Assembly: GCA_020636155.1 (NCBI GenBank)
Contig: JACJYM010000002.1
Coordinates: 62,001 to 126,000 of the forward strand
Direction: 5' to 3'
DNA from: Lewinellaceae bacterium
Lineage (GTDB): Bacteria > Bacteroidota > Bacteroidia > Chitinophagales > Saprospiraceae
Length of the DNA: 64,000 nt
A program made the position numbers and the translations under genes. Under the pieces are notes generated by a model. The model was not told where the DNA came from. It searched no databases and was given only the letters and a program-made list of their open reading frames with translations. Position 1 is the first letter of the stretch. Each line of letters starts with the position of its first letter. This document shows positions 17,812-26,216 of the stretch, piece by piece.

Positions 17812-18282
17812 GTGAAAAGGATTAGTTTTCTGTACTTACTAATAATGCTGATTGCATCATGTGGAAGCACCAATGTGAATGAACATTATCAGAAAGATCG
17901 TTCATCAAATCCAATAGAAAAAAGACATTTTCTTTTTAATTTTGAAGACGAATCGACGATATCGCCAGTACTAGAGAAGGCTAAAGCGCAGAAAAAATTG
18001 ATTTATTTAGATGTGTCAGCATCGTGGTGTCTACCTTGTCAACTGATGAAGCGAGATGTTTATACGGATAAACAAACCGCCGATTTTTTTAATAAGAATT
18101 TTATCAATTATCTTGTGGATGTCGAAAGTGATGAAGGACCTGATATCAAGGTTATTTTTGATGTAAAGCAGCTTCCTACTTTGCTCATTTTGAATGAACA
18201 AGGTGATGTCTTGAAAAGACACGAGGGAGCTTATTATCAGGAAGACTTGATTAGGTTTGCCAGTGAATTAATTAATAATTAG
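17812..18282 (+). CDS. thioredoxin-fold lipoprotein
   Basis: A 156-residue periplasmic lipoprotein. The signal LYLLIMLIASC ends in lipobox IASC (acylated Cys about residue 17). The mature domain is a thioredoxin fold of the DUF255/thioredoxin_7 kind with the redox motif WCLPC (SASWCLPCQLMKRDVYTD, about residues 64-81) and the cis-Pro loop QLPTLLIL. It probably reduces or assembles disulfides in the envelope. The start is GTG; the nearby ATG at 17801 runs into a stop after four codons. Its end overlaps the TonB receptor gene tail-to-tail by 4 bp. Confidence 0.85.
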   Translation: MKRISFLYLLIMLIASCGSTNVNEHYQKDRSSNPIEKRHFLFNFEDESTISPVLEKAKAQKKLIYLDVSASWCLPCQLMKRDVYTDKQTADFFNKNFINYLVDVESDEGPDIKVIFDVKQLPTLLILNEQGDVLKRHEGAYYQEDLIRFASELINN

Positions 18283-20222
18283 TCCATCGAAATACCTATA
18301 AAAAACCACCGACGAGGCATCACCGCTCCTAATATTTCTTCGTATTTTTGATTTCCCAGATTGCTTATTTTTCCAAATATTCGCATGCCATTTGCTGAAA
18401 TTTGATGTGAAATCTTTATGTCTGCAAGCCAGTAAGATGGTTTAATATAAAATCCCAAAGATTCCAATTTGTCTGTTTGTCTGGTGATGTACTGCTGCTC
18501 AAGGTTTATGGACCAATAGCCATAATCCAGTGTAGAAATCAACGATAGATTGTGTTTAGGGTGGTTGGCAAGATATTTTGAGGTTGACGAGGCCTTTGTG
18601 TGGATGTAAGTGTAGGCAAGGCGATTTTCAAACTTTATATTTTCAGCATTGACTTTGAGGTGATTCGCAAAAAATTCAATCCCATGAGTTCTGGCATCCG
18701 CGATATTTTTTGAATAATAATAGTTTTGATTTTCTTGAAGATTATCGGCATTCTTGATGTCATTAGAATTAGTATTGTCAAAGTCAATCAGATTTTTGGA
18801 GTCTCGGTAAAATAGGGTCGCCCCCCAGGCAAATCTATCCGAGAAATTGTTTTTTATTCCCAATTCATAACTCCATGAGCTTTCGGGAAGTAAGTCGGGA
18901 TTGCCAATATTTCTACCCGGCGTGAGCAGAGGAATATTGTGAGAAACATATCTTTCTGTGAAGTCTGCCGCTCTTATTCCTTTAGAAACTCCTGTCCAAT
19001 AGTGCCATTTATCTTTCCTATATGAAAGGCTTACTTGTGGCAAATATTCTATATTAAAAATTTTATCATATTCTAATCTCTGACCTAGGTCGATTGTAAA
19101 ATCGTCGTTAACCATATACTTTAAAAGTGTATATGCCGCCCAGGTATTCTTGTCATGATCGCCTCTGTCCGTACTCTTAATGCTGCTAGATGAGACGTTG
19201 AAACCCACAGAAATACTAACGTGGTTGTTTGCGATATAGATTTGATTAAGATTCATGGTCGATAAATTGGTGGTATGTTCGTTAGATGGAAATGCGGGAT
19301 TAAAGGTAAATTCGTCATAAAGTTGCTTAAATCCAAGGTTCAATTCGCTTATCCACCTTCCTTTGTTTGCTCTTAGCGAACTGATTAAATATTTATTTTT
19401 TATATGTTCAATAGACTCATCTGCAACTGATTGTGTATAAAAATATTTGGCAGCAAATTTTCTGACATCTAGACCTGCACGGGCATAGATAGAAAAATTA
19501 TCGTTAAATCGATATTTGCCAGCAAGGCTCATCATATTGATATTAAAAAAGTTGTTGTACGTACTGTCTTCCGTAAAACCATATCCATAATTGGGATTAT
19601 CTAAAGTTTCACCTGCAGATATGTTTGTTCGGACAGCGGCTGACATAGTCAATTTTTTGCTAGAGCTAAACATTGAGATATCCGCATTGATGTTTTCATG
19701 AGAACCAGCCGATATTTCACCAGATAGAGTCTTATTTTTTGATGATCCGAGTGCTAGATAAGTTTTGGTTTTGATATGAATGATACCTCCCACGGCATCC
19801 ACACCATAGGAAATCGCTGAGGCTCCACGAATAATCTCGATTTGTGCAATTTCTGAAAGTGGAATTGGAAAATTACCGTTGTAGTGACCTGTCAGAGGGT
19901 CATTAAATCTTACATTGTCAATCAGTATGAGGACTTGGCTATAGGTGCTACCTCGTATCCCGATGTCGGTCTGTACGCCGAAGCCGCCGCGGTTGTTGAG
20001 ATTGACCCCCGCGATATTTTTGAGTAAATCACTTACCGATGTGGCAGTTGATGATTTAATTTGTTGTGCATTGATAACCTGGACATCTTTGGAGGACTGT
20101 GCTAGAGTCGAAGGGATTCGGCTGGCCGTTACGACTAAGGAATCCAAAAAGAAGTTCTGTGAATGAATCGTATGCAGCGAAAATAAAAATATAATGAGGG
20201 ATAATGCTCTTAACTTTGACAT
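18279..20222 (-). CDS. TonB-dependent outer-membrane receptor (BtuB-like)
   Basis: An outer-membrane active-transport receptor of 647 residues. It has a signal peptide (LIIFLFSLHTIHSQ), then a plug domain with LVVTASRIPSTLAQSSKDV, SVSDLLKNIAGVNLNNRGG, GIRGSTYSQVLILIDNVRFND and IEIIRGASAISYGVDAVGGII. The rest is a beta-barrel ending in WFFIGISMD with the terminal aromatic residues needed for insertion. There is no N-terminal carboxypeptidase-like (SusC) domain. The size and plug resemble the cobalamin/siderophore class, but the ligand is unknown. It is the last gene of a minus-strand run from purK, 46 bp after the SUI1 gene. Confidence 0.9.
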   Translation of the reverse strand: MSKLRALSLIIFLFSLHTIHSQNFFLDSLVVTASRIPSTLAQSSKDVQVINAQQIKSSTATSVSDLLKNIAGVNLNNRGGFGVQTDIGIRGSTYSQVLILIDNVRFNDPLTGHYNGNFPIPLSEIAQIEIIRGASAISYGVDAVGGIIHIKTKTYLALGSSKNKTLSGEISAGSHENINADISMFSSSKKLTMSAAVRTNISAGETLDNPNYGYGFTEDSTYNNFFNINMMSLAGKYRFNDNFSIYARAGLDVRKFAAKYFYTQSVADESIEHIKNKYLISSLRANKGRWISELNLGFKQLYDEFTFNPAFPSNEHTTNLSTMNLNQIYIANNHVSISVGFNVSSSSIKSTDRGDHDKNTWAAYTLLKYMVNDDFTIDLGQRLEYDKIFNIEYLPQVSLSYRKDKWHYWTGVSKGIRAADFTERYVSHNIPLLTPGRNIGNPDLLPESSWSYELGIKNNFSDRFAWGATLFYRDSKNLIDFDNTNSNDIKNADNLQENQNYYYSKNIADARTHGIEFFANHLKVNAENIKFENRLAYTYIHTKASSTSKYLANHPKHNLSLISTLDYGYWSINLEQQYITRQTDKLESLGFYIKPSYWLADIKISHQISANGMRIFGKISNLGNQKYEEILGAVMPRRWFFIGISMD

Positions 20223-20268
20223 AACACCAATTTTTTGAAATTAATAGTGAACCAGAAGGCAAGAGTCT

Positions 20269-20619
20269 CTATCCTCCAGAGTACTTGGTATTCTTAAATC
20301 CTTTTTGCTTCAATATTTCAAGAATCTTATCTCTCATATTACCTTGAATAATGATTTCACCATCCTTACTAGAACCTCCAACACCACATTTTACTTTTAT
20401 CTCTTTGGCGAGATTTTTAAGTTCGTCTTCTTCTAGCGGTAGCCCACGAATTATAGCTACTTCCTTGCCACCGCGGTGTTTTTTTTCGAGATGAATTCTT
20501 ACTTGTGCATGATAGTCAACATTGGTATTCTCTGCTTTGGGTTCTTCAGGGGCATTATCAGGATTACCCAATGCCTGAAAATCATCCCAATTCAATATTT
20601 TTTTCTCATTTTTTGCCAT
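20269..20619 (-). CDS. SUI1/eIF1-like translation factor (YciH family)
   Basis: A 116-residue protein with a charged N-terminal linker and a SUI1 domain: VRIHLEKKHRGGKEVAIIRGL, LAKEIKVKCGVGGSSKDGEI and IQGNMRDKILEILKQKGF. Bacterial YciH resembles eukaryotic eIF1 and can monitor start-codon choice in vitro; the in vivo role is uncertain. It starts 2 bp after the serine hydrolase gene, so it is probably in the same operon. Confidence 0.92.
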   Translation of the reverse strand: MAKNEKKILNWDDFQALGNPDNAPEEPKAENTNVDYHAQVRIHLEKKHRGGKEVAIIRGLPLEEDELKNLAKEIKVKCGVGGSSKDGEIIIQGNMRDKILEILKQKGFKNTKYSGG

Positions 20620-20621
20620 AA

Positions 20622-21740
20622 CTATTGATTTCTCTTCCAGTTAAAATTAATCATTCTCAGAATCAACATGCCTAAATCTTGAGACCCAAAAGCAGAATTT
20701 GATAATACGATGACACCGGTCTTGGTTGATCTTACAAATCCTATAAATGCGGAATGCCCAGAAGTTTTTCCAGTATGAGTTGCCACTATAAGGTCGTTGA
20801 CTTCCAGTAGATTCCAACCATCACTGATAAACAATTTGTCATTAAAACTGATATTTCTTTGTTCAAAGTTGTCCTTCATATACACCCCTAAATCCGTGTT
20901 GTAGTCATCAAAGTTTGCTTTTATGAATTTCACCAAATCTTCGCAAGTAGATTTAACAGATTCCGATCCTTTGAAACTGTTGAAAATCCATGGCTTGACT
21001 TCCTTGAGAGCTCGATCATATCCTATGGTTATGACTTCTTTTTTCCGCTCTTTAAACTCAACAAAAGATTGGTGCATGTCCAATGGGTCAAATAAATATT
21101 TTTCCATGATGTCGCCAAAATCTGCGTTTAGAAGCCGTTCTAAAATGTAGCTAAGCAAGGCATAATTGGTGTGTGAATACACGAAAAACTCTTCGTTGTC
21201 GGGAATATAGTCGCGATAAAACTCCAATAATTCCTTGTCACCATAATATTCATAAGGATTCTGAGGGTCTTTTTCGTACCTGCCAAAGTACAATGGTCTT
21301 TTGGGTAATTGTGTCGAATGATTCAGAAGATCTTTGATGAGATATTGCGACATTCTCGGATTGCGATATTCTTCAGGTAGATAGGAATTAATGGTGCTGT
21401 CCCGTGAAATGATATTTTTTTCAGCCAGAATGTCAACCAATGTCGAGGTCAACACTTTGGTAACACTTCCAATCTCAAAAACGTCATTGGACTTTAAAAT
21501 TTCTTCTTTATCCTTATATTTAGAGCCAACGGTAATGTACCAAACAGAGTCCCTGTCTATCACGGCGATTTCCATTCCAGGGGTTTTTTCCGGCTCAATC
21601 GAAGTGTCAAATTTTATTATTTCCGAGATTTGAAATTCTAAATCTTTTTTTAAAAATTGACTAAAAAGAAACGCAGGTTTCAGCGATAAAAACAAGAAGA
21701 GACATGCAAGCTTTAAAACAAAATTGTTATAAATTGTCAT
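20622..21740 (-). CDS. serine hydrolase, class C beta-lactamase/esterase family
   Basis: A 372-residue exported enzyme with a signal peptide (LACLFLFLSLKPAFLFSQ). The SxxK nucleophile motif is SVTK in FEIGSVTKVLTSTLVDIL (about residue 95). The second motif is YSHTNYALLSYILE where most relatives have YSN, so the Asn is replaced by His. The third, KTG-like motif is HTGKTSGHSAF near residue 318. Probable roles are peptidase, esterase or cell-wall peptide hydrolase; antibiotic resistance is not implied. The start overlaps the end of purE by 14 bp. Confidence 0.85.
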   Translation of the reverse strand: MTIYNNFVLKLACLFLFLSLKPAFLFSQFLKKDLEFQISEIIKFDTSIEPEKTPGMEIAVIDRDSVWYITVGSKYKDKEEILKSNDVFEIGSVTKVLTSTLVDILAEKNIISRDSTINSYLPEEYRNPRMSQYLIKDLLNHSTQLPKRPLYFGRYEKDPQNPYEYYGDKELLEFYRDYIPDNEEFFVYSHTNYALLSYILERLLNADFGDIMEKYLFDPLDMHQSFVEFKERKKEVITIGYDRALKEVKPWIFNSFKGSESVKSTCEDLVKFIKANFDDYNTDLGVYMKDNFEQRNISFNDKLFISDGWNLLEVNDLIVATHTGKTSGHSAFIGFVRSTKTGVIVLSNSAFGSQDLGMLILRMINFNWKRNQ

Positions 21741-22221
21741 ATTTATTTTCCATTTTGATCACTTTTTCCATCACAATTTTTTCAAGATGTTCTTTATAGG
21801 CAATGATTCTTTTTTGAACGGTATGATCTTGAGTACCGATAATCTGTGCAGCTAGAATACCCGCATTTTTTGCGCCATTAAGCGCTACGGTTGCCACTGG
21901 AACACCTGCAGGCATTTGAAGAATACTTAAGATAGAATCCCATCCATCCACACTATTTGATGACTTTATGGGTACCCCAATCACAGGAAGTGGGCTGAGC
22001 GAGGCGACCATACCCGGCAGGTGAGCAGCTCCTCCAGCACCGGCAATGATGACATGAATCCCCCTCAAGTGGGCATTATTGGCATATTCGTATAGTCGGT
22101 GTGGTGTTCTGTGAGCCGATACGATGGTCATTTCGTAAGGAATGTCTAACTCCTTGAGAATTTCTGCCGCTTGACTCATTACAGAAAGGTCTGAATCTGA
22201 ACCCATTATTATTCCTATCAT
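21727..22221 (-). CDS. purE: 5-(carboxyamino)imidazole ribonucleotide mutase
   Basis: Class I PurE, which converts N5-CAIR to CAIR in purine synthesis. The 164 residues carry GIIMGSDSDLSVM, the catalytic His in IVSAHRTPHRLYEYA, AGAGGAAHLPGMVASLSPLPVIGVP-type core in two parts (AGAGGAAHLPGMVAS and LPVIGVPIKS) and SILQMPAGVPVATVALNGA. Its start overlaps the purK stop by 4 bp, as expected for coupled partners. Confidence 0.96.
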   Translation of the reverse strand: MIGIIMGSDSDLSVMSQAAEILKELDIPYEMTIVSAHRTPHRLYEYANNAHLRGIHVIIAGAGGAAHLPGMVASLSPLPVIGVPIKSSNSVDGWDSILSILQMPAGVPVATVALNGAKNAGILAAQIIGTQDHTVQKRIIAYKEHLEKIVMEKVIKMENKYDNL

Positions 22222-23363
22222 GATATTACTTTAAGGTTTTCTTTAATGAAATTTGCTTTTTGCAAAGCTACTTTTAATTTTTCATCACAAATAGTAACAT
22301 GGCCCATTTTTCGATTGGGTTTGGTGATTTCCTTTCCATAAATGTGCGGATAGACACCTGATAACTCAAGGCATTCCGCAAAACCCTGATATCTTGCCTT
22401 GCCCGTATAACCCGCCTCTCCAAGTAGATTGACCATCACCGACGCTGATTTTAGTGTAGTTTCGCCTAGAGGAAGCCCTAGAATGGCTCTTAAATGTTGT
22501 TCATACTGTGAGGTGACACAGGCCTCTATCGTGTGGTGTCCACTGTTATGTGGTCGCGGTGCCGCTTCATTCACTAAAATGTTGCCATCATCATCCAAAA
22601 ACATCTCCACAGCAAGGAGTCCTACGATTCCAAGCCTAGAAGCCAAATTTTCAGCTATGACCGTCGCATCATTTTGTTGTTTTTCAGTGCAATGACTCGG
22701 ACAAAAAAGATAATTTACCAAATTGGCTTGAGGGTCAAAAGCCATTTCTACCATCGGAAAAGATTTCATATTGCCATCTACGTCTCGAGACACAATTACG
22801 GCAAGTTCTTTATCGATATTTACCTTGGGCTCGATGACTGACTTGGTATCCATGAGCAATTCCAATTCTTCAACACAATTGACCACTTGAACTCCACGAC
22901 CATCATATCCACCCAATGCCGCTTTCTGCACAAAAGGTATCGCGATATCACCAGATTCTATGGCATTCAAAATTTCCGCCTTTCCTTCATAAATATTGAA
23001 TTCTGCGGTCGGAATTTGGTGTTCTTGGTAAAATGTTTTCTGAACCGATTTGTCTTTAATGATTTCAATGACTGATGGTTGCGGGAAAATCTTCTTACCC
23101 TTTGACTCGAGTATTTTAAGGGCATCCAGATTCACATCTTCTATTTCTATGGTTATCACATCACAACCTTCACCAAAAAACAAGACATCATCAAAACCTC
23201 TGAAATCTCCCTCGAGAAAATCACGGCACACAATGCCAGCCGGAAACTGCTTGTCAGAATCTAAAATTCTGAGGTGAAGGCCTAATCTAGATGCCGATTG
23301 GGCAAGCATTTTGCCCAGTTGTCCTCCCCCTAATACCCCGATTTTTACTTGATGTAAATCCAC
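22218..23363 (-). CDS. purK: N5-carboxyaminoimidazole ribonucleotide synthase
   Basis: An ATP-grasp enzyme making N5-CAIR from AIR, bicarbonate and ATP, the substrate of the neighbouring PurE. The 381 residues begin with GVLGGGQLGKMLAQSASRLG. The ATP-grasp core has FVQKAALGGYDGRGVQVV and ELAVIVSRDVDGNMKSFPMVEM. The metal/ATP end has VEMFLDDDGNILVNEAAPRPHNSGH with the conserved NExxPRPHNSGH signature. It heads the minus-strand run purK-purE-hydrolase-SUI1-receptor and has a -7 box 34 bp upstream. Confidence 0.96.
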   Translation of the reverse strand: MDLHQVKIGVLGGGQLGKMLAQSASRLGLHLRILDSDKQFPAGIVCRDFLEGDFRGFDDVLFFGEGCDVITIEIEDVNLDALKILESKGKKIFPQPSVIEIIKDKSVQKTFYQEHQIPTAEFNIYEGKAEILNAIESGDIAIPFVQKAALGGYDGRGVQVVNCVEELELLMDTKSVIEPKVNIDKELAVIVSRDVDGNMKSFPMVEMAFDPQANLVNYLFCPSHCTEKQQNDATVIAENLASRLGIVGLLAVEMFLDDDGNILVNEAAPRPHNSGHHTIEACVTSQYEQHLRAILGLPLGETTLKSASVMVNLLGEAGYTGKARYQGFAECLELSGVYPHIYGKEITKPNRKMGHVTICDEKLKVALQKANFIKENLKVIS

Positions 23364-23396
23364 TACTTTCTCTTACAATTTAAAATAATTAGGGTG

Positions 23397-23404
23397 CAAA
23401 AGTA
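23397..23404 (-). promoter_or_regulatory. -7 box for the purK operon
   Basis: CAAAAGTA, minus strand TACTTTTG, fits TAnnTTTG and lies 33 bp before the purK ATG. It stands back-to-back with the dihydroorotase box. Confidence 0.5.
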
Positions 23405-23412
23405 TTGAATAT

Positions 23413-23420
23413 TATTTTTG
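23413..23420 (+). promoter_or_regulatory. -7 box for the dihydroorotase gene
   Basis: TATTTTTG fits TAnnTTTG and lies 24 bp before the ATG at 23445. With the purK box it forms a divergent promoter pair between purine and pyrimidine genes. Confidence 0.5.
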
Positions 23421-23444
23421 TAGAAAATTATACAATTCACTTTA

Positions 23445-24779
23445 ATGCAAAAGATACTCATAAAAGATGCTCGCATCGTCAATGATAATAAGATTATAGA
23501 AGGAGATATATTGATTGAAAATGGCCGGTTTGAGAAAATAGGCGGGATTATAGATGTGAATGCAGAAGAAATTTCTGCGTCGGGAAAATATGCACTACCT
23601 GGAATTATCGACGATCAAGTCCATTTCAGAGAACCCGGATTGACTTATAAGGCCGATATCAGATCAGAATCTATGGCCGCCGTAAGTGGTGGAGTAACGA
23701 GTTTTATGGAGATGCCCAATGTGAAGCCACCGACCCTAACACAGGAGTTGTTAGAAGAAAAATATAAAATAGGATCAAATAATTCCTATGCCAATTTTTC
23801 CTTTTTCATGGGAGCTTCTAATGATAACCTTGAAGAGGTGCTCAAAACAGATCCAAAAAATGTATGCGGGGTCAAAATTTTTATGGGTTCGAGTACGGGT
23901 AATATGCTGGTAGATCAGGAGTCAGCCTTAGAGAATCTTTTCTCCAAAGTTCCCATGTTAATCGCGACTCATTGTGAAGATGAATCTACAATTAGGCACA
24001 ATTTAGAATTGTATGAAGCACAGTTTGGAAATTCACTCACCGCTAAATTTCATCCCCTGATACGGTCAAGAGAAGCTTGCTACCTAACGAGTAGTAAGGC
24101 GGTTTTGATGGCAAAAAAATTTGGAACAAGATTGCATATCTTACATATTTCGACTGCCGAGGAAGTGAATTTGTTTTCAAATGATATTCCTCTAATAGAT
24201 AAAAAAATCACCTCTGAGGCCTGTGTGCATCATTTGAGTTTTAATGATTCTGATTATGAAAAGTTGGGTAATCAAATAAAATGTAATCCGGCCATTAAGT
24301 CAGAACAGGATAGATTAGCGATTTTTCAGGGAGTTTTGGATGATAAAATTGACATTATCGCGACCGATCATGCACCGCATACTTGGGAGGAAAAGAAGAA
24401 ATCTTATCTCGAGGCTCCCAGCGGCCTGCCACTGGTGCAGCATTCACTTTATATGATGATGAATCATGTAAAAAATGGGGCATTGACTGTGGAGGAACTG
24501 GTCGAAAAAATGTGTCATGCCCCGGCTCAATGCTTTAAAATTCAAGATCGTGGATATATTCGAGAAGGTTACTGGGCAGACTTGGTGCTTTGGAATCCCG
24601 AAAAAGTATATACGGTAGATAAATCTAATATCCGATATAAGTGCCATTGGTCACCCTTAGAAGGAATGACATTTCAAGGGGAAGTATCCAGCACCATTGT
24701 CAACGGTGTATTAGTATATAACGAGGGTGAGTTGCGACCAATTCCTGTTGGTAAACGGTTGCAATTTTTTACGCATTAA
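23445..24779 (+). CDS. pyrC: dihydroorotase
   Basis: An amidohydrolase that cyclises carbamoyl-aspartate in pyrimidine synthesis; 444 residues, the class I (PyrC/AllB-like) length. The zinc ligands are seen in DDQVHFREPG (HxH type), the carboxylated Lys in GVKIFMGSSTGNML, His in IATHCEDE and LHILHISTAEE, and the catalytic Asp in ATDHAPHTWEEK. The substrate-binding Arg is in HFREPG. Allantoinase has a similar layout, but FREPG with MEMPNVKP suits dihydroorotase. The 3' end overlaps the convergent HsdR-N gene by 4 bp. Confidence 0.93.
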   Translation: MQKILIKDARIVNDNKIIEGDILIENGRFEKIGGIIDVNAEEISASGKYALPGIIDDQVHFREPGLTYKADIRSESMAAVSGGVTSFMEMPNVKPPTLTQELLEEKYKIGSNNSYANFSFFMGASNDNLEEVLKTDPKNVCGVKIFMGSSTGNMLVDQESALENLFSKVPMLIATHCEDESTIRHNLELYEAQFGNSLTAKFHPLIRSREACYLTSSKAVLMAKKFGTRLHILHISTAEEVNLFSNDIPLIDKKITSEACVHHLSFNDSDYEKLGNQIKCNPAIKSEQDRLAIFQGVLDDKIDIIATDHAPHTWEEKKKSYLEAPSGLPLVQHSLYMMMNHVKNGALTVEELVEKMCHAPAQCFKIQDRGYIREGYWADLVLWNPEKVYTVDKSNIRYKCHWSPLEGMTFQGEVSSTIVNGVLVYNEGELRPIPVGKRLQFFTH

Positions 24780-25228
24780 GTAATTATGGGTATATATGCC
24801 ACCGATTCTAGTGTATTCAAATCTTTGTTTATTCTAAAGCAATAGGTGGAAATTCCGTTGGTAATGAGTTGATAAGGTGCATTAATTTCTTGGTTGTAAG
24901 CCAATATTTGATCCACCACGTGCTGGTTAATAATTTGGCTAAATGATTTACATTCCACGATGATGAAAGGTTTAGCTTTCCTATCGAAAACTACAAGGTC
25001 AAACCGCCTAAGTCTTCCATTAATTTTAATACTTTTTTCTACCGCCATAAGACCTTTATCAAATCCCTTTTCAAGCAAATAGCGGATCAACAATTGTCTT
25101 ACCATTTCTTCTGGCTGAAGTATATAATAGTGCTTGCGAATGGGATCCCAGAGTAAATTCGTTTGGTCTTCAGTTTTAATTGACAGTTGATTTTGATAAT
25201 TTTTCAATGGTAATTTTAGGTCAATCAT
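24776..25228 (-). CDS. stand-alone HsdR-N (PD-(D/E)XK-like) domain protein
   Basis: About 150 residues consisting only of the domain found at the N-terminus of Type I restriction R subunits. Core elements seen are RRFDLVVFDRKAKPFIIVECKSF, where Asp, Glu and Lys fit the PD-(D/E)XK pattern, and NQHVVDQILAYNQEINAPYQLITNG. No helicase or methyltransferase is attached or adjacent. The protein is widespread in Bacteroidota as a single gene of unknown function. A GTG at 25234 overlaps the MOSC gene stop by one base; the ATG at 25228 (MIDLKLPLK) is the more likely start. Confidence 0.82.
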   Translation of the reverse strand: MIDLKLPLKNYQNQLSIKTEDQTNLLWDPIRKHYYILQPEEMVRQLLIRYLLEKGFDKGLMAVEKSIKINGRLRRFDLVVFDRKAKPFIIVECKSFSQIINQHVVDQILAYNQEINAPYQLITNGISTYCFRINKDLNTLESVAYIPIIT

Positions 25229-25233
25229 CAGCA

Positions 25234-26022
25234 CTATTTATAAGTTACTTTTAATTCTTCACCGATCGATAAAACCCCACTTGAGCTGGAGACCATTTTC
25301 ATACCTAGAGCAATACCTCGAAGCCTGCGTCTTTCAAGCGAAAGGGTTTTTAATAAATTGAAATCTATGTGGCCTGTGGCTTCCGACATATTGATGATTT
25401 TGCAGCGATAACACTCTTTATCAACATTAAAAAAAAGATGATTGGACTGGAGGGTTTTTATATCGTCTTCACCATACTCCTCAACACCTTGAATGACAAT
25501 GTTCGGTCTAAATCTAAGGGGTGAAAGCACATGATTTACCATCGTACCTATATGCTTGACCGTCTCTGCACTCAATAACAACAAAGGGTAGGAATCTACA
25601 TAATTGGTATTGACCACACCTTGAGTTGTTTGCTTAGAACGGGAGTCGACACGGTGTTTTTTTACGAGTCTGACAGATTTCTTGAGATGGTCAGATAACC
25701 ATTCGTTTATTTCTGGCAACGCCGTGATACTCTGGACTTTGTCATTCCAAATTTTTACATCTTCACAATTCTTGGACCAGGCATATTCGTCAATTTTTAT
25801 GACTTCACGATCGACTGATATAATAAGGGATTCGTTTTCGATTTTTAACTGAAAATTTGTTAGTTGAGGCTCTTCTCTTAGTGTGACGAATTTATTTCTA
25901 TCATCGATGAGCATCATAGTTCTATCTCCTTGAATGCAATTTGGGGTAATGAATGCCGTGTCTAAGGATATTCCCGGCATGGACTTGATAGGGTAGATGA
26001 ATATGTTTTTAACTTTAATCAT
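25234..26022 (-). CDS. MOSC-domain protein (YcbX/MOCOS C-terminal type)
   Basis: A 262-residue cytoplasmic protein with an N-terminal MOSC_N beta-barrel (IKVKNIFIYPIKSMPGISL, then IQGDRTMMLIDDRNKFVT) and a C-terminal MOSC domain (PLRFRPNIVIQGVEEYGED). The conserved Cys motif is CYRCKIINMSEATG, where the family binds a molybdenum cofactor or carries sulfur. Relatives such as YcbX detoxify N-hydroxylated compounds. The partner reductase is not fused as a ferredoxin domain here. It is coupled to the HsdR-N gene downstream. Confidence 0.88.
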   Translation of the reverse strand: MIKVKNIFIYPIKSMPGISLDTAFITPNCIQGDRTMMLIDDRNKFVTLREEPQLTNFQLKIENESLIISVDREVIKIDEYAWSKNCEDVKIWNDKVQSITALPEINEWLSDHLKKSVRLVKKHRVDSRSKQTTQGVVNTNYVDSYPLLLLSAETVKHIGTMVNHVLSPLRFRPNIVIQGVEEYGEDDIKTLQSNHLFFNVDKECYRCKIINMSEATGHIDFNLLKTLSLERRRLRGIALGMKMVSSSSGVLSIGEELKVTYK

Positions 26023-26151
26023 ATTGTTCCCAAAAATTTATATTAACATTTTTATTTAAATAGATTTATATATTATTATAAAATTTAATATAAATTGTAT
26101 TTCAAATCGGATTAAATAAACGTTAATCCCTGCAAATGTATGAATAATGAT

Positions 26152-26159
26152 TACTTTTG
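26152..26159 (+). promoter_or_regulatory. -7 box for the TamB-like gene
   Basis: TACTTTTG fits TAnnTTTG, 57 bp before the ATG at 26217, in an AT-rich 194-bp divergent gap. Confidence 0.45.
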
Positions 26160-26216
26160 CAACGTTTTATTAAGATACAATCTTATTGATAGGAAGTAGT
26201 AAAGATAGCCTTTTTA

